A DNA stretch of 64,000 nucleotides from Dyella_B nitratireducens (GCF_049532905.1 NZ_CP064032.1:2790001-2854000), one strand, 5' to 3'; positions 33,190 through 43,088 are shown, numbered from the stretch's first letter. Notes: generated by a model not told the origin, from the sequence alone. A program made the numbers and translations.

Positions 33190-35766
33190 ATGAATCAGGA
33201 CGAACTTTCGCTGCACACCCCCTTGATGCGCCAATACCTCGCGGCGAAAGCCGCGCATCCAGATGTGCTGCTGTTCTTCCGCATGGGTGACTTCTACGAG
33301 CTGTTCTACGAAGACGCACGCAAAGCGGCGCGTTTGCTGGACATCACACTCACGCAACGCGGGCAGTCGGCGGGGCAGCCGATTCCGATGGCGGGCGTGC
33401 CATATCACGCGGTTGAGAACTATCTGGCCAAGTTGGTGCGGCTGGGCGAATCGGTGGCGATCTGCGAGCAGATCGGCGATCCCGCTCTCGCGAAAGGGCC
33501 GGTGGAACGCAAGGTAGTGCGCATTGTTACACCGGGTACGGTGACAGATGCGGCACTGCTGGAAGAACGTCGCGACAATCTACTGCTGGCGATCTCAGCC
33601 GGCGCTCATGGCAGTTATGGCTTGGCTTGGGCAGATCTTTCCAGCGGGCGTTTTCTGCTCAGTGAGGTACCGAGTGCAGAAGCGCTCGCTGCTGAACTGG
33701 CGCGCTTGCAGCCTGCGGAAACACTGGTCGGCGAAGACGTCGCCTGGCCCAAACTGGTCAGTGCCCTGCCCGGCTTGCGCAAGCGGCCGCCGTGGCATTT
33801 TGACAGCGATGCAGCACGGCGCGAGCTGAATCGATTTTTTGGCACACGCGATCTTTCGGGCTTTGGTGTCGACAATTTACCGCTAGCGATTGCCGCTGCC
33901 GGCTGTCTGCTTGGCTACGTGGAAGAAACGCAAAAGAGCGCACTACCTCATCTTTCCGGCATGGCCGTCGAAAGCGCGAGCGAAACGATTGCGCTGGATG
34001 CGGCCACGCGCCGCAATCTGGAGCTGGATACACACCCGAGCGGACGCATCGAGCACAGCCTGCTCGGCGTGCTCGATGAAACCGTCACACCAATGGGAGC
34101 GCGCTTGATGCGCCGCTGGCTCAATCGCCCGTTGCGTTCGCGCGATGTGTTGCGACGCCGGCATCAGGCAATCGGCGCACTGATCGAAACACGTCGTCAC
34201 GAAACCTTGCGCGAACAGCTGCGTGGCATTGGCGATCTGGAACGCATTCTCGCGCGCGTGGCCTTGCGTTCTGCCCGTCCGCGCGATCTGTCCACATTGC
34301 GCGATGGCCTGGCTGCTGCACCTGCGTTGCGCGAATCGATCGCCGCGCTGGATAGTCCGCTGCTACACGATCTGGTCAGCGGCATCGGCGATCACGCCGC
34401 CACGGCCGATCTTCTAAAACGGTACATCGTCGAACAACCACCGGTACTGCTGCGCGATGGCGGCATCATCGCCGACGGCTACGATGCCGAACTGGACGAA
34501 CTGCGCCATCTCGCCACGCATGCCGATCAATACCTGGTTGAACTGGAAGAGCGTGAAAAAGCCGCCAGCGGCATTCCCACGCTGAAGGTCGGCTACAACC
34601 GCGTACACGGCTATTACATCGAAATCAGCAAGGCGCAGTCGGACAAGGCGCCCACGCATTACACGCGCCGGCAGACCACCAAGAATGCGGAACGCTACAT
34701 CACCGAAGAGCTGAAGACCTTCGAAGACAAAGTGCTTTCCGCCAAGGAACGTTCGCTGATGCGCGAACGCGCCCTGTACGAGGCGCTGCTCGACACGCTT
34801 ACCGAACAGCTCGAACCGCTCAAACACGCCGCTGCTTCCATGGCCGAGCTCGACGTGCTGTGCACGCTGGCCGAACGCGCCGAAGTCTTGGACTGGAGCG
34901 CACCGGAACTCACCGACGAACCTGGCCTGCTGATCGAGCGCGGTCGTCATCCTGTCGTTGAAAAAGTGCGCGAGGAGCCGTTCGAGCCGAACGACCTGGT
35001 GCTCGACGACCATCGCCGCATGCTGGTAATCACCGGCCCCAACATGGGCGGTAAATCGACGTATATGCGCCAGAACGCGCTGATCGTGCTGCTGGCTCAT
35101 ATCGGCAGCTACGTACCCGCTTCGCACACGGTGATCGGTCCGATCGACCGCATCTTCACCCGCATTGGCGCCGGTGACGATCTTTCGCGCGGCCAATCCA
35201 CCTTCATGGTGGAAATGAGCGAAACGGCGAACATCCTGCATAACGCCACGCCGCAAAGTCTGGTGCTGATGGACGAGGTAGGACGCGGCACCAGCACTTA
35301 CGATGGCCTGGCGCTCGCACGCGCTGCCGCCGTGCACCTGGCCGCGAACAGCAAAGCCTACACGCTGTTTGCGACGCATTATTTCGAACTGACCGAACTT
35401 GCCACCGACTATCCCAGCATCGCCAACGTGCATCTCGATGCTGTTGAATACGGCGACCAACTGGTCTTCATGCATGCCGTGAAGGAAGGTCCCGCCAATC
35501 GCAGCTTCGGCCTGCAGGTGGCAGCGCTGGCGGGTCTACCCAAATCGGTCATTGCTGATGCACGCAAGACACTGGCACAGTTGGAAAACGGCATGCATGG
35601 CCATGCTGCCAAGACGTCACTTCAGCACGAACCATCGCCACAACTAGGCTTGTTCGCTCCGCCCGAACCGTCCGCTGCCGAACGCGCGCTCAACGATGTC
35701 GATCCCGATGCGCTGACGCCACGCGAGGCATTGGACGTTCTATACCGGCTGAAGGCCTTGGTGTGA
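33190..35766 (+). CDS. mutS: DNA mismatch repair protein MutS
   Basis: An 858-aa mismatch-recognition ATPase of full length. The mismatch-binding motif FFRMGDFYELFYEDA (Phe-x-Glu) is at residues 29-43; Walker A GPNMGGKSTYMRQ, the DEVGRGTSTYDGLA block and the HTH/dimerisation end are present. The C-terminal tail with an LGLFAPPEPSAAE stretch suits clamp binding. It is divergent from dinD, with a 220-bp gap that holds both promoters. Confidence 0.98.
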   Translation: MNQDELSLHTPLMRQYLAAKAAHPDVLLFFRMGDFYELFYEDARKAARLLDITLTQRGQSAGQPIPMAGVPYHAVENYLAKLVRLGESVAICEQIGDPALAKGPVERKVVRIVTPGTVTDAALLEERRDNLLLAISAGAHGSYGLAWADLSSGRFLLSEVPSAEALAAELARLQPAETLVGEDVAWPKLVSALPGLRKRPPWHFDSDAARRELNRFFGTRDLSGFGVDNLPLAIAAAGCLLGYVEETQKSALPHLSGMAVESASETIALDAATRRNLELDTHPSGRIEHSLLGVLDETVTPMGARLMRRWLNRPLRSRDVLRRRHQAIGALIETRRHETLREQLRGIGDLERILARVALRSARPRDLSTLRDGLAAAPALRESIAALDSPLLHDLVSGIGDHAATADLLKRYIVEQPPVLLRDGGIIADGYDAELDELRHLATHADQYLVELEEREKAASGIPTLKVGYNRVHGYYIEISKAQSDKAPTHYTRRQTTKNAERYITEELKTFEDKVLSAKERSLMRERALYEALLDTLTEQLEPLKHAAASMAELDVLCTLAERAEVLDWSAPELTDEPGLLIERGRHPVVEKVREEPFEPNDLVLDDHRRMLVITGPNMGGKSTYMRQNALIVLLAHIGSYVPASHTVIGPIDRIFTRIGAGDDLSRGQSTFMVEMSETANILHNATPQSLVLMDEVGRGTSTYDGLALARAAAVHLAANSKAYTLFATHYFELTELATDYPSIANVHLDAVEYGDQLVFMHAVKEGPANRSFGLQVAALAGLPKSVIADARKTLAQLENGMHGHAAKTSLQHEPSPQLGLFAPPEPSAAERALNDVDPDALTPREALDVLYRLKALV

Positions 35767-35807
35767 ATAGACCGCGCCGCGGGCGACTGCGGCGCGGTCG
35801 AAAGTGT

Positions 35808-36443
35808 TCAAGCCGCAGCCGGCAGCGGCGTTGGGAACGGTTCGCGCCAAGCCGGCAGCGTCATCATCTGATTGTGCCAGCGAATGATGTTGGCGAACTC
35901 ATCGACCGGCAAGCGTGCCTCCTTAGCCCACGGCAACAGCACGCCCACGCCAAAGTCCGCAATACTCAGCTTGTCGCCAACCAGATACTCATGCTGTGCC
36001 AAGTGTGCATCGAGCACACTCGCAAAACGCTTATAGAACCCGGTGGCTTCGTCCACGGCTGCAGTGTTCACCTCACCTAGGCCCAAGAACGGCTTGATGT
36101 GATGCTCGAAATACAGCGTGCCGCCGTGACGCGAAAAATGGCAGCTATCCCACGATAGCCAGCGCAACGCTTCAACTTGGCGGGCGGCATCGGAAGGCCA
36201 CAAGTCGGAGCCGGCTTTCACCGCCAGATGGGCCATGATGGCGGTGCTCTCCCACAATTGGATATCGCCGTCGATCAGCAGCGGTACCTTGCCGTTGGGA
36301 TTCAAGGCCAGGAACTCGGGCTTGCGATGTTCGCCACGGCTCAGATCAACCCGGACATATTCCACCGGCGAGCCGAGATATTTCGCCACCGCGCACGTCT
36401 TGCGCGGATTCATCGTCTCTGCGTAATACAGCTTCATGGTCAT
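35808..36443 (-). CDS. Glutathione S-transferase family protein
   Basis: A 211-aa protein: thioredoxin-fold N-terminal domain (MKLYYAETMNPRKTCAVAKY, LNPNGKVPLLIDGD, LWESTAIMAHLA) and all-helical C-terminal domain (YLVGDKLSIADFGVGVLLPW). Pro in GKVPLL and Glu-Ser in WESTAI are the glutathione-binding positions. The start at 36443 has AAGGAG 9 bp upstream; an ATG at 36437 is also possible. The electrophile it acts on is unknown. Confidence 0.92.
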   Translation of the reverse strand: MTMKLYYAETMNPRKTCAVAKYLGSPVEYVRVDLSRGEHRKPEFLALNPNGKVPLLIDGDIQLWESTAIMAHLAVKAGSDLWPSDAARQVEALRWLSWDSCHFSRHGGTLYFEHHIKPFLGLGEVNTAAVDEATGFYKRFASVLDAHLAQHEYLVGDKLSIADFGVGVLLPWAKEARLPVDEFANIIRWHNQMMTLPAWREPFPTPLPAAA

Positions 36444-36830
36444 GACCACTGTCTCCTTGGTGTGGGGGCGGGTAAGTCGTAAGAATACCGAGGTGTTTGT
36501 CAGCGCCTTATGTTCAAGAACCTATATTGCTTTCGCAGTAGGCTTTCCCGCCTTAACCACCCTACGCTTGAGCACCCAAATACAAGCAGAAAACCCGCCA
36601 ATGCATCGTGGAATCAGCTGATTGAGTTTTCTGCTTCCCCTGTCATCAGGATGACTTTCACCTCAACCATTAATGCATGACTGTTCGGTATCCCATGTCA
36701 AAGCAGGGTTATAGCCCACGCCTATGAAATGGATCAGAACAATTCAATTCACGCGAGCAACATGTCCTCGTAGATTGGCCTGGAGGCCAGCCGACGCCAG
36801 CCCACCCTTCCAACAGAAAGGACTTCAGCC
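36444..36830. other. Divergent gst/katG control region
   Basis: A 387-bp gap that must hold the promoters for gst (left) and katG (right). Besides the OxyR-like half-site at 36711-36725, the katG ribosome site AGAAAGGAC is near 36816-36824. No gene is recognised. Confidence 0.5.
36711..36725 (+). promoter_or_regulatory. Candidate OxyR half-site upstream of katG
   Basis: ATAG-N7-CTAT (ATAGCCCACGCCTAT) matches the dyad unit of the OxyR consensus exactly in its conserved bases. The next expected unit after 7 bp (36733 onward) is degenerate. Location about 105 bp before the katG start fits peroxide-inducible control. Confidence 0.5.
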
Positions 36831-39068
36831 ATGAACCAAGACGTCAATACTGTGACTCCCCCTGCAGAGACAGCAGCATCCGAAGCAGCGGGTGCATCGA
36901 AATGTCCCTTCCATCACGGAACTAGCACCGGCACGAGCAACCGCGACTGGTGGCCGAATCAGTTGAACCTGAAGATCCTGCACCAGCACTCCTCCTTGTC
37001 CGATCCCATGGGCAAGGATTTCAACTATGCCGACGCGTTCAACAGCCTCGACCTTGCTGCGCTGAAGAAGGATCTGCATGCGCTGATGACCGACTCGCAA
37101 GACTGGTGGCCGGCAGACTTTGGTCATTACGGCCCCTTGTTCATTCGCATGGCCTGGCACAGTGCGGGCACCTACCGTACGGGTGATGGACGCGGAGGCG
37201 CTGGCGCCGGCCAGCAGCGTTTCGCGCCCCTCAACAGCTGGCCGGACAACGTCAACCTGGACAAGGCACGCCGGTTGCTGTGGCCGATCAAGCAGAAGTA
37301 CGGCAACAAAATTTCTTGGGCCGACCTGATGATTCTTACCGGCAACGTCGCGCTGGAATCGATGGGCTTCAAGACCTTCGGTTTCGGCGGCGGCCGTGCG
37401 GATGTTTGGGAACCGGAAGAGGACGTCAATTGGGGGACCGAAACCACCTGGCTGAATGACGACAAGCGCTATACCGGTGTGCGGGATCTCGAAAATCCGC
37501 TGGCTGCTGTGCAAATGGGCTTGATCTACGTGAACCCTGAAGGTCCGGCAGGCAATCCTGACCCGCTCGCAGCCGCCAAGGATATTCGCGAAACGTTCGG
37601 GCGCATGGCCATGAACGATGAGGAGACCGTCGCCTTGATCGCGGGCGGTCACACCTTCGGCAAAACCCATGGTGCCGGCCCGGCAACCCACGTTGGCCCC
37701 GAACCGGAAGCCGCAGGCATCGAAGAAATGGGCCTGGGCTGGAAGAGCAGCTTTGGCACCGGCAAAGGCGGCGATGCTATTGGCAGTGGCCTGGAAGTGA
37801 CCTGGACCAGCTCGCCAACGAAGTGGAGCAACAACTTCTTCTGGAATCTGTTCGGCTACGAGTGGGAGCTCACCAAGAGTCCAGCTGGTGCACATCAGTG
37901 GACGCCGAAAGGTGGCGCAGGCGCAGGCACCGTGCCGGATGCGCACGATCGCGCGAAGCGCCATGCACCCTCGATGCTGACCACCGACCTCGCCCTGCGC
38001 TTCGACCCGGCGTACGAGAAGATTTCCAGGCACTTTCTGGAGAATCCGGACGATTTCGCCGATGCCTTCGCGCGTGCATGGTTCAAGCTGACCCATCGCG
38101 ACATGGGGCCGCGGGCGCGTTATCTCGGTCCGGATGTGCCGGCAGAAGAGCTGATCTGGCAGGATCCCATTCCCGCCGTTGATCACAAGCTGATCGACGA
38201 GCAGGATGCCGCGGCTATCAAGGCCAAGATCCTGGGTTCCGGCCTATCCGTTTCGGAACTGGTTTCGACGGCATGGGCATCGGCGTCCACCTTCCGCGGT
38301 TCCGACAAGCGCGGCGGCGCCAATGGTGCGCGTATTCGCCTCGCTCCGCAGAAGGATTGGCAGGTCAATCAACCTGAGCAATTGGCGAAAGTGCTGAAGA
38401 CGCTGGAAGGTATCCAGCAGGCTTTCAACAGCGCGCAGGCTGGCGGCAAGAAGGTGTCGCTCGCTGATCTGATCGTGCTGGGTGGCAACGCAGCCATTGA
38501 GCAGGCCGCAAAAAACGCCGGCGTGAATGTGACGATTCCCTTCGCACCGGGACGAACAGATGCCTCGCAGGAACAAACCGACGTGGAGTCGTTCGCCGTA
38601 CTCGAACCGGTTGCCGACGGTTTCCGTAACTACCTCAAAGGCCAATACAGCGTTCCGGCCGAAGTGTTTCTGATCGACATGGCGCAATTGCTGACACTGA
38701 CCGCGCCTGAAATGACTGCGCTGATCGGTGGCATGCGTGTGCTGGATACCAACTTCGGGCATACCCGGCATGGCGTTTTCACCAAGCAGCCGGGAAGCTT
38801 GACCAACGACTTCTTCGTCAACCTGTTGGACATGAACACGACATGGAAGGCAGCCTCCCGTGCGCAGGATGTGTTTGAAGGACGCGACGGCAAGACCGGT
38901 GACCTCAAGTGGACCGGAACGCGCGCCGACCTTGTTTTTGGTTCGAACTCGCAGTTGCGTGCGCTGGCGGAAGTCTATGGAAGCTCGGACGCCAAGGAAA
39001 AGTTTGTCCGTGACTTCGTCGCGGCCTGGAACAAGGTGATGAACCTCGACCGTTTCGAGCTTGCGTAA
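36831..39068 (+). CDS. katG: Catalase-peroxidase KatG
   Basis: A 745-aa bifunctional haem enzyme that removes hydrogen peroxide. RMAWHSAGTYRTGDGRGG carries the distal Arg/Trp/His; GGHTFGKTHG holds the proximal haem-binding His. The Met-Tyr-Trp crosslink needed for catalase activity is intact as Trp109, Tyr233 and Met259. The C-terminal peroxidase-like half without haem is complete. No signal peptide, so cytoplasmic. It has its own terminator and is not linked to an oxyR gene in the window. Confidence 0.98.
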   Translation: MNQDVNTVTPPAETAASEAAGASKCPFHHGTSTGTSNRDWWPNQLNLKILHQHSSLSDPMGKDFNYADAFNSLDLAALKKDLHALMTDSQDWWPADFGHYGPLFIRMAWHSAGTYRTGDGRGGAGAGQQRFAPLNSWPDNVNLDKARRLLWPIKQKYGNKISWADLMILTGNVALESMGFKTFGFGGGRADVWEPEEDVNWGTETTWLNDDKRYTGVRDLENPLAAVQMGLIYVNPEGPAGNPDPLAAAKDIRETFGRMAMNDEETVALIAGGHTFGKTHGAGPATHVGPEPEAAGIEEMGLGWKSSFGTGKGGDAIGSGLEVTWTSSPTKWSNNFFWNLFGYEWELTKSPAGAHQWTPKGGAGAGTVPDAHDRAKRHAPSMLTTDLALRFDPAYEKISRHFLENPDDFADAFARAWFKLTHRDMGPRARYLGPDVPAEELIWQDPIPAVDHKLIDEQDAAAIKAKILGSGLSVSELVSTAWASASTFRGSDKRGGANGARIRLAPQKDWQVNQPEQLAKVLKTLEGIQQAFNSAQAGGKKVSLADLIVLGGNAAIEQAAKNAGVNVTIPFAPGRTDASQEQTDVESFAVLEPVADGFRNYLKGQYSVPAEVFLIDMAQLLTLTAPEMTALIGGMRVLDTNFGHTRHGVFTKQPGSLTNDFFVNLLDMNTTWKAASRAQDVFEGRDGKTGDLKWTGTRADLVFGSNSQLRALAEVYGSSDAKEKFVRDFVAAWNKVMNLDRFELA

Positions 39069-39086
39069 TCAGCACGGAAATTGAGC

Positions 39087-39124
39087 AAAAAAAGCGCCGC
39101 AGCGTCCCCACGCTGCGGCGTTTC
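39087..39124 (+). terminator. Terminator after katG
   Basis: CGCCGCAGCG-TCCCCA-CGCTGCGGCG with A7 before and TTT after, 25 bp past the katG stop. The A run makes it usable also by the convergent response-regulator gene. Confidence 0.82.
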
Positions 39125-39164
39125 CGTCTGAAGTCAGCCGGTTATTGCTGGAATGAACTGAGGC

Positions 39165-39713
39165 TCAGGCAGCCATGCCCGACAGCGTGCTGCGCAACTC
39201 TTCATACGGCGTAAGCGTAGCGTCGGTCACGGCCGGTGCCGGCACGCGCGCGGGCAAGCGCCCGGCGCGCACCAGTTGATTGATGGATTGCTGCACTTCG
39301 CGCTGGCCAAACGGCTTCTTGATGAAGTCATCGGCGCCGAAGCGCTGTACGTAGAACTGCTCGGTGGCTTGCTGATTGCCGCTGATCATCACGATCGGGA
39401 TGTGCTGCGTCAGCGGATCGTGACGCAACGCACGCAATACCGCGAAGCCGTTGATGCCTGGCAGGACGACGTCCAGGAAAATCAATTCCGGTTGCTCAGC
39501 CTTGGCCAGTTCGAGGGCGCTTTCGCCATCGACCGCCTTCTGCACCCCATACCCTTCCTGGCCGAGCATCTTGCCGAGTACTGCGCGAATGGTCGGCGAG
39601 TCGTCTACCACCAGAGTGCGCATGCCCTGTGCTGCTTGCACGAGGGGTTTCTGCTGCATGCTTTCCAGTGCCTGACCGCTCAACAACCGCTTGAAGAAAT
39701 CGATACCGCTCAT
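39165..39713 (-). CDS. Response regulator receiver protein (CheY/PilH-like)
   Basis: A 182-aa protein with a single receiver domain (residues about 31-148). The acidic pair VVDDSP, the phospho-acceptor Asp in LIFLDVVLPG, the Ser in VMISGN and the Lys in FIKKPF are all present. There is no DNA-binding or enzymatic output. A 30-residue N-terminal extension and a short Pro/Ala-rich tail flank the domain. It is monocistronic; its kinase is not in the window. Resemblance to twitching-motility PilG/PilH-type regulators is general only. Confidence 0.88.
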   Translation of the reverse strand: MSGIDFFKRLLSGQALESMQQKPLVQAAQGMRTLVVDDSPTIRAVLGKMLGQEGYGVQKAVDGESALELAKAEQPELIFLDVVLPGINGFAVLRALRHDPLTQHIPIVMISGNQQATEQFYVQRFGADDFIKKPFGQREVQQSINQLVRAGRLPARVPAPAVTDATLTPYEELRSTLSGMAA

Positions 39714-39816
39714 TTGGATCCCCCTTGAATCGCTCTTCGCGGCAACCTCTCCCGGATTGCCTGCTTTGGCGAAAAGATGATCACGCAGATGGGCGCGGAT
39801 TTCTGAGATGTGCTGC

Positions 39817-40221
39817 TCAGGGAAAATCCTTAAGCCGTCGCAATTCTCGACGTTCCTGCTTGTTCGGACGGGTGGGAGGACGATTCAGCCCCGCTCCGCT
39901 CAGGCGTCGCAGCTCGCGCGCCTGCTCACGCGCAAGCCGGCTGGGTTCGGTTTCGCGATAGAGCATTTGGGCCACGCTGGCGGGTCCGCGAAGCTCGGCA
40001 AGCACCAGAATTTCCAGTTCCAGCCGCTCCTCGCCACGGGTCAGTCGCACGGTGTCGCCCACGTGCAGGGCCTTGGAAGGCTTGCAGCCGGCGCCGTTCA
40101 CGTCGACCTTGCCACCGTCAATCGCCTGCTTGGCCAGGCTGCGCGTCTTGTACATGCGCGCGGCCCAGAGCCAGACGTCGGCGCGGACTTCGGTAAGCGT
40201 TTCGTCGTGTGTGTGTTTCAT
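39817..40221 (-). CDS. hslR: Heat-shock protein 15 (S4-domain ribosome-recycling factor)
   Basis: A 134-aa S4-domain protein. VRADVWLWAARMYKTRSLAKQAIDGGKVDVNG is the Hsp15 signature (only 20 residues or fewer match any single motif), followed by a basic tail (ARELRRLS..., RPNKQERRELRRL). Hsp15 binds 50S subunits carrying stalled nascent chains. The start at 40221 (MKHTHDE) gives normal length; the frame open to 40383 overlaps the divergent channel gene. Confidence 0.9.
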   Translation of the reverse strand: MKHTHDETLTEVRADVWLWAARMYKTRSLAKQAIDGGKVDVNGAGCKPSKALHVGDTVRLTRGEERLELEILVLAELRGPASVAQMLYRETEPSRLAREQARELRRLSGAGLNRPPTRPNKQERRELRRLKDFP

Positions 40222-40311
40222 CGTGGCATTATCGGCGTACGGCCTGGCGGATGCAGGGTAAGTGGGAACGCCAAGGCGACGACGCAAGCCTGACGTACAC
40301 GGGGAGTCCGC

Positions 40312-40923
40312 ATGTTGCTCTACCTGCTGGACCTGATTGGCGTGGCGGTGTTCGCTGTAAGCGGCGTACTGATCGCCGCGCATGCGGGCATGGATCTGCT
40401 TGGTGGCTTGGCGCTGGCCGCACTGACAGCGATCGGCGGCGGCACGTTACGTGACGTACTGCTCAATCGCCATCCGATTTTCTGGGTGCGCGATGCGCGT
40501 TATCTGCTGGTGATCCTGGTCGCTTCGGCGTTGACCATGGTCTACGTCGCGTTCTTTCCGCCGCCGGGCCAAGGCTTCCTGATTGCGGATGCCTTGGGGT
40601 TGGCGCTGTTTGCGATCAGCGGTGCGCAGATTGCGGAGGCCGCGGGATTGTCGTGGTTGATCGTGGTGCTGATGGGAGCGATGACCGGCACGGCCGGCGG
40701 CATGTTGCGCGATGTGATGAGCGCCCGGGTGCCGTTGATCTTTCAGCAGGATCTTTATGCGACGGCGGCGATTGCCGGAGTCGTGGCATATCTGGTTTTG
40801 CAGAAGCTTAAAGCGCCGCGGGGAATTGCCGTGAGCGTAGGCGTAGCGGTAATCCTTTTGATGCGTTTGCTAGCGGTTGTGTGGGGCATGCACCTGCCGC
40901 GTTTGCACCTCATCGCAGCGTAA
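40312..40923 (+). CDS. Trimeric intracellular cation channel family protein (YicG/YadS, UPF0126)
   Basis: A 203-aa inner-membrane protein with about seven hydrophobic segments arranged as two repeats. Each repeat has the TRIC glycine motif: AIGGGTLRDVLLNRHPIFW and MGAMTGTAGGMLRDVMSAR. Bacterial relatives form trimeric cation channels; ion preference cannot be read here. An ATG at 40312 with GGGGAG upstream is the start. Confidence 0.92.
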   Translation: MLLYLLDLIGVAVFAVSGVLIAAHAGMDLLGGLALAALTAIGGGTLRDVLLNRHPIFWVRDARYLLVILVASALTMVYVAFFPPPGQGFLIADALGLALFAISGAQIAEAAGLSWLIVVLMGAMTGTAGGMLRDVMSARVPLIFQQDLYATAAIAGVVAYLVLQKLKAPRGIAVSVGVAVILLMRLLAVVWGMHLPRLHLIAA

Positions 40924-40930
40924 CCCCAAC

Positions 40931-41013
40931 GGCCATCATTCCCGCGAAAGCGGGAATCCATTTTGCTCCGATGCAAAGGCGGAGTTGGATTCCCGCTTTC
41001 GCAGGAATGACGA
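40931..41013. repeat. Pair of inverted REP-like units (ATTCCCGCGAAAGCGGGAAT type)
   Basis: Unit 1 (40931-40960) and unit 2 (about 40984-41013, reverse orientation) each contain CATTCCCGCGAAAGCGGGAATCCA or its complement, with a short spacer. Together they make a long cruciform between the convergent TRIC and htpG genes. Same family as 7719-7752. Confidence 0.8.
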
Positions 41014-41071
41014 CCATGAGGGCAACTTATCTCTTACTCCATCCACCATTTCAGATGGAGCAAGAGCATCA

Positions 41072-42940
41072 TCAACCCAACAACACGCGATTCAAACGTT
41101 GCACGAACGCCGCCGGATCAGGCAACGGTGCACCTGCCGCAATCTCCGCCTGCTCCAGCAACAGGTTGGCGAGATCTCGCGACTTGCCTTCGTCACTCTC
41201 CGTTTCCACCCGCTTGAGCAGCGCATGCTGCGGATTGATCTCGAGCGTCGGCTTGCTGGATGGCATGTCGTGGCCTGCTTCGCGCAACAGTCGCGCCAGG
41301 TGCGGCGCCATCTCGTAATCCGACAACGCCAGGCACGACGGCGAATCGGTCAGGCGTGCGGACACCTTCACATCGCCGACGCGATCGCCCAGCAGATCCT
41401 TCAGCTTCTTCAACAGCGGCTCGGCCGCCTTGCTGGCCTCTTCCTGCTGCTTCTTCGCTTCCTCGTCCAGCGGCAGCTCACCCTTGGCGACGTTGCGCAG
41501 CTTCTTGCCGCTGTATTCGTTCAAGCTGCCCAGCATCCACTCGTCGATGCGATCGAACATCAGCAGCACTTCGATGTCCTTGGCCTTGAACGCTTCCAAC
41601 TGCGGGCTGCCGACCGCAGCGGCGTAGCTGTCGGCGGTGATGTACCAGATGGTGTCCTGGCTCACCGGCATGCGGCCGATGTAATCGTCCAGCGACACGC
41701 TCTGCGTGCTGCCCTCGCCCTTGGTGGAGGCAAAGCGCAGCAGCTTGGCGATGCGCTCGCGGTTGGCATGATCTTCCACGATGCCTTCCTTGAGCGTGTT
41801 GCCGAAGGCCTTGTAGAAGGTCTGGAATTTCTCCGGCTCGTCCTTGGCCAGCTTTTCGATCAGGTCCAGCACGCGCTTCACGCAGGCGGCCTTGATGCGT
41901 TCCAGCTGGCGGTTCTGCTGCAGGATCTCTCGGCTCACGTTGAGCGGCAGATCATCAGCATCGACCACGCCACGCACGAAGCGCAGGTAGTTGGGCAGCA
42001 ATTGCTCGGCGGCGTCCATGATGAAGACACGCTTGATGTAGAGCTTCAAGCCCTTGCGCTCATCACGTCCGCCCATCATCAGCTCGAACGGCGGCTGCGA
42101 GGGGAGATAAAGCAGCGTGATATAGCTCTGGTTGCCTTCGACGCGGTTGTGCGTCCAGGCGAGTGCATCGTTGAAGTCGTGGCCCAGCGACTTGTAGAAG
42201 TTCTGGTATTCCTCGTCGCTGATCTCGCTCTTGGACTTGGTCCATAGCGCGGAAGCGGCGTTCACGGTTTCCCATTCGTCGGTAGGCTTGTCGTCCTTTT
42301 CCACCGGCAGACGAATCGGGAAAGCGACGTGGTCGGAGTAGCGCGTAATCAACGAGCGCAGCTCCCAGCGCTTGAGGAAATCATCCTCATCAGCCTTCAG
42401 ATGCAGCACGATCGCCGTGCCGCGTTCGGGCAGTTCGATCTGTTCCAGCAAGTATTCGCCCTTGCCGTCGCTTTCCCACTTCACGCCTTCGCTGGCCGGC
42501 AGTCCAGCGCGGCGGCTGAGCACGGTGACCTTGTCGGCCACCACGAAAGACGAGTAGAACCCGACGCCGAACTGGCCGATCAGCCGCGCATCACCTTTCT
42601 GCTCGGTGCTCATCGCTTCCAGAAAACGGCGCGTGCCGGAACTGGCGATAGTGCCCAGGTTGGCGACAATTTCGTCGCGACTCATGCCGACGCCGTTATC
42701 GCGTATGGTGACGGTACGGTTGTCAGTGTCCCAGCTCACGTCGATATGCAACTCGGCATCGCCGGACAGCAGCTCAGGCCTGCCGATGGATTCGAAACGG
42801 AGCTTGTCGCAAGCATCCGATGCGTTGGAGATGAGCTCGCGCAGGAAGATTTCCTTGTGCGAGTAGAGCGAGTGCGTCACCAGGTGCAGCACCTGAGCGA
42901 CTTCGGCTTCGAATTTACGGGTTTCGGCTGTAGTGGTCAT
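41072..42940 (-). CDS. htpG: Molecular chaperone HtpG (bacterial Hsp90)
   Basis: A 622-aa ATP-dependent chaperone. The GHKL ATPase motifs FLRELISNASDACDKLRFES, IRDNGVGMSRDE and IGQFGVGFYSSF are in the N-terminal domain. The middle domain (RGVVDADDLPLNVSREILQ) and C-terminal dimerisation domain are complete. No SigH-type promoter was identified upstream. Confidence 0.98.
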   Translation of the reverse strand: MTTTAETRKFEAEVAQVLHLVTHSLYSHKEIFLRELISNASDACDKLRFESIGRPELLSGDAELHIDVSWDTDNRTVTIRDNGVGMSRDEIVANLGTIASSGTRRFLEAMSTEQKGDARLIGQFGVGFYSSFVVADKVTVLSRRAGLPASEGVKWESDGKGEYLLEQIELPERGTAIVLHLKADEDDFLKRWELRSLITRYSDHVAFPIRLPVEKDDKPTDEWETVNAASALWTKSKSEISDEEYQNFYKSLGHDFNDALAWTHNRVEGNQSYITLLYLPSQPPFELMMGGRDERKGLKLYIKRVFIMDAAEQLLPNYLRFVRGVVDADDLPLNVSREILQQNRQLERIKAACVKRVLDLIEKLAKDEPEKFQTFYKAFGNTLKEGIVEDHANRERIAKLLRFASTKGEGSTQSVSLDDYIGRMPVSQDTIWYITADSYAAAVGSPQLEAFKAKDIEVLLMFDRIDEWMLGSLNEYSGKKLRNVAKGELPLDEEAKKQQEEASKAAEPLLKKLKDLLGDRVGDVKVSARLTDSPSCLALSDYEMAPHLARLLREAGHDMPSSKPTLEINPQHALLKRVETESDEGKSRDLANLLLEQAEIAAGAPLPDPAAFVQRLNRVLLG

Positions 42941-43088
42941 GGTGTCGTCGAAGGTTAGTCAGATAACAAAGAAGAACAAGATTACCTCTCACACGGAGAG
43001 GCGTGAGTGAGGGACCAAGGTTTACCCCAGACTTCAACGAAGCAACGCTCCGAATCCGGCGGTGTCGCTAGATTCTCCCCTCACCCAA

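Noticed and set aside
36825..38186. A 453-codon minus-strand open frame opposite katG
   Set aside because: Antisense to catalase-peroxidase; no family features.
40877..42247. A 456-codon plus-strand open frame opposite htpG
   Set aside because: Begins inside the REP-like repeat and runs antisense to htpG; Leu/Gln/Arg shadow composition.
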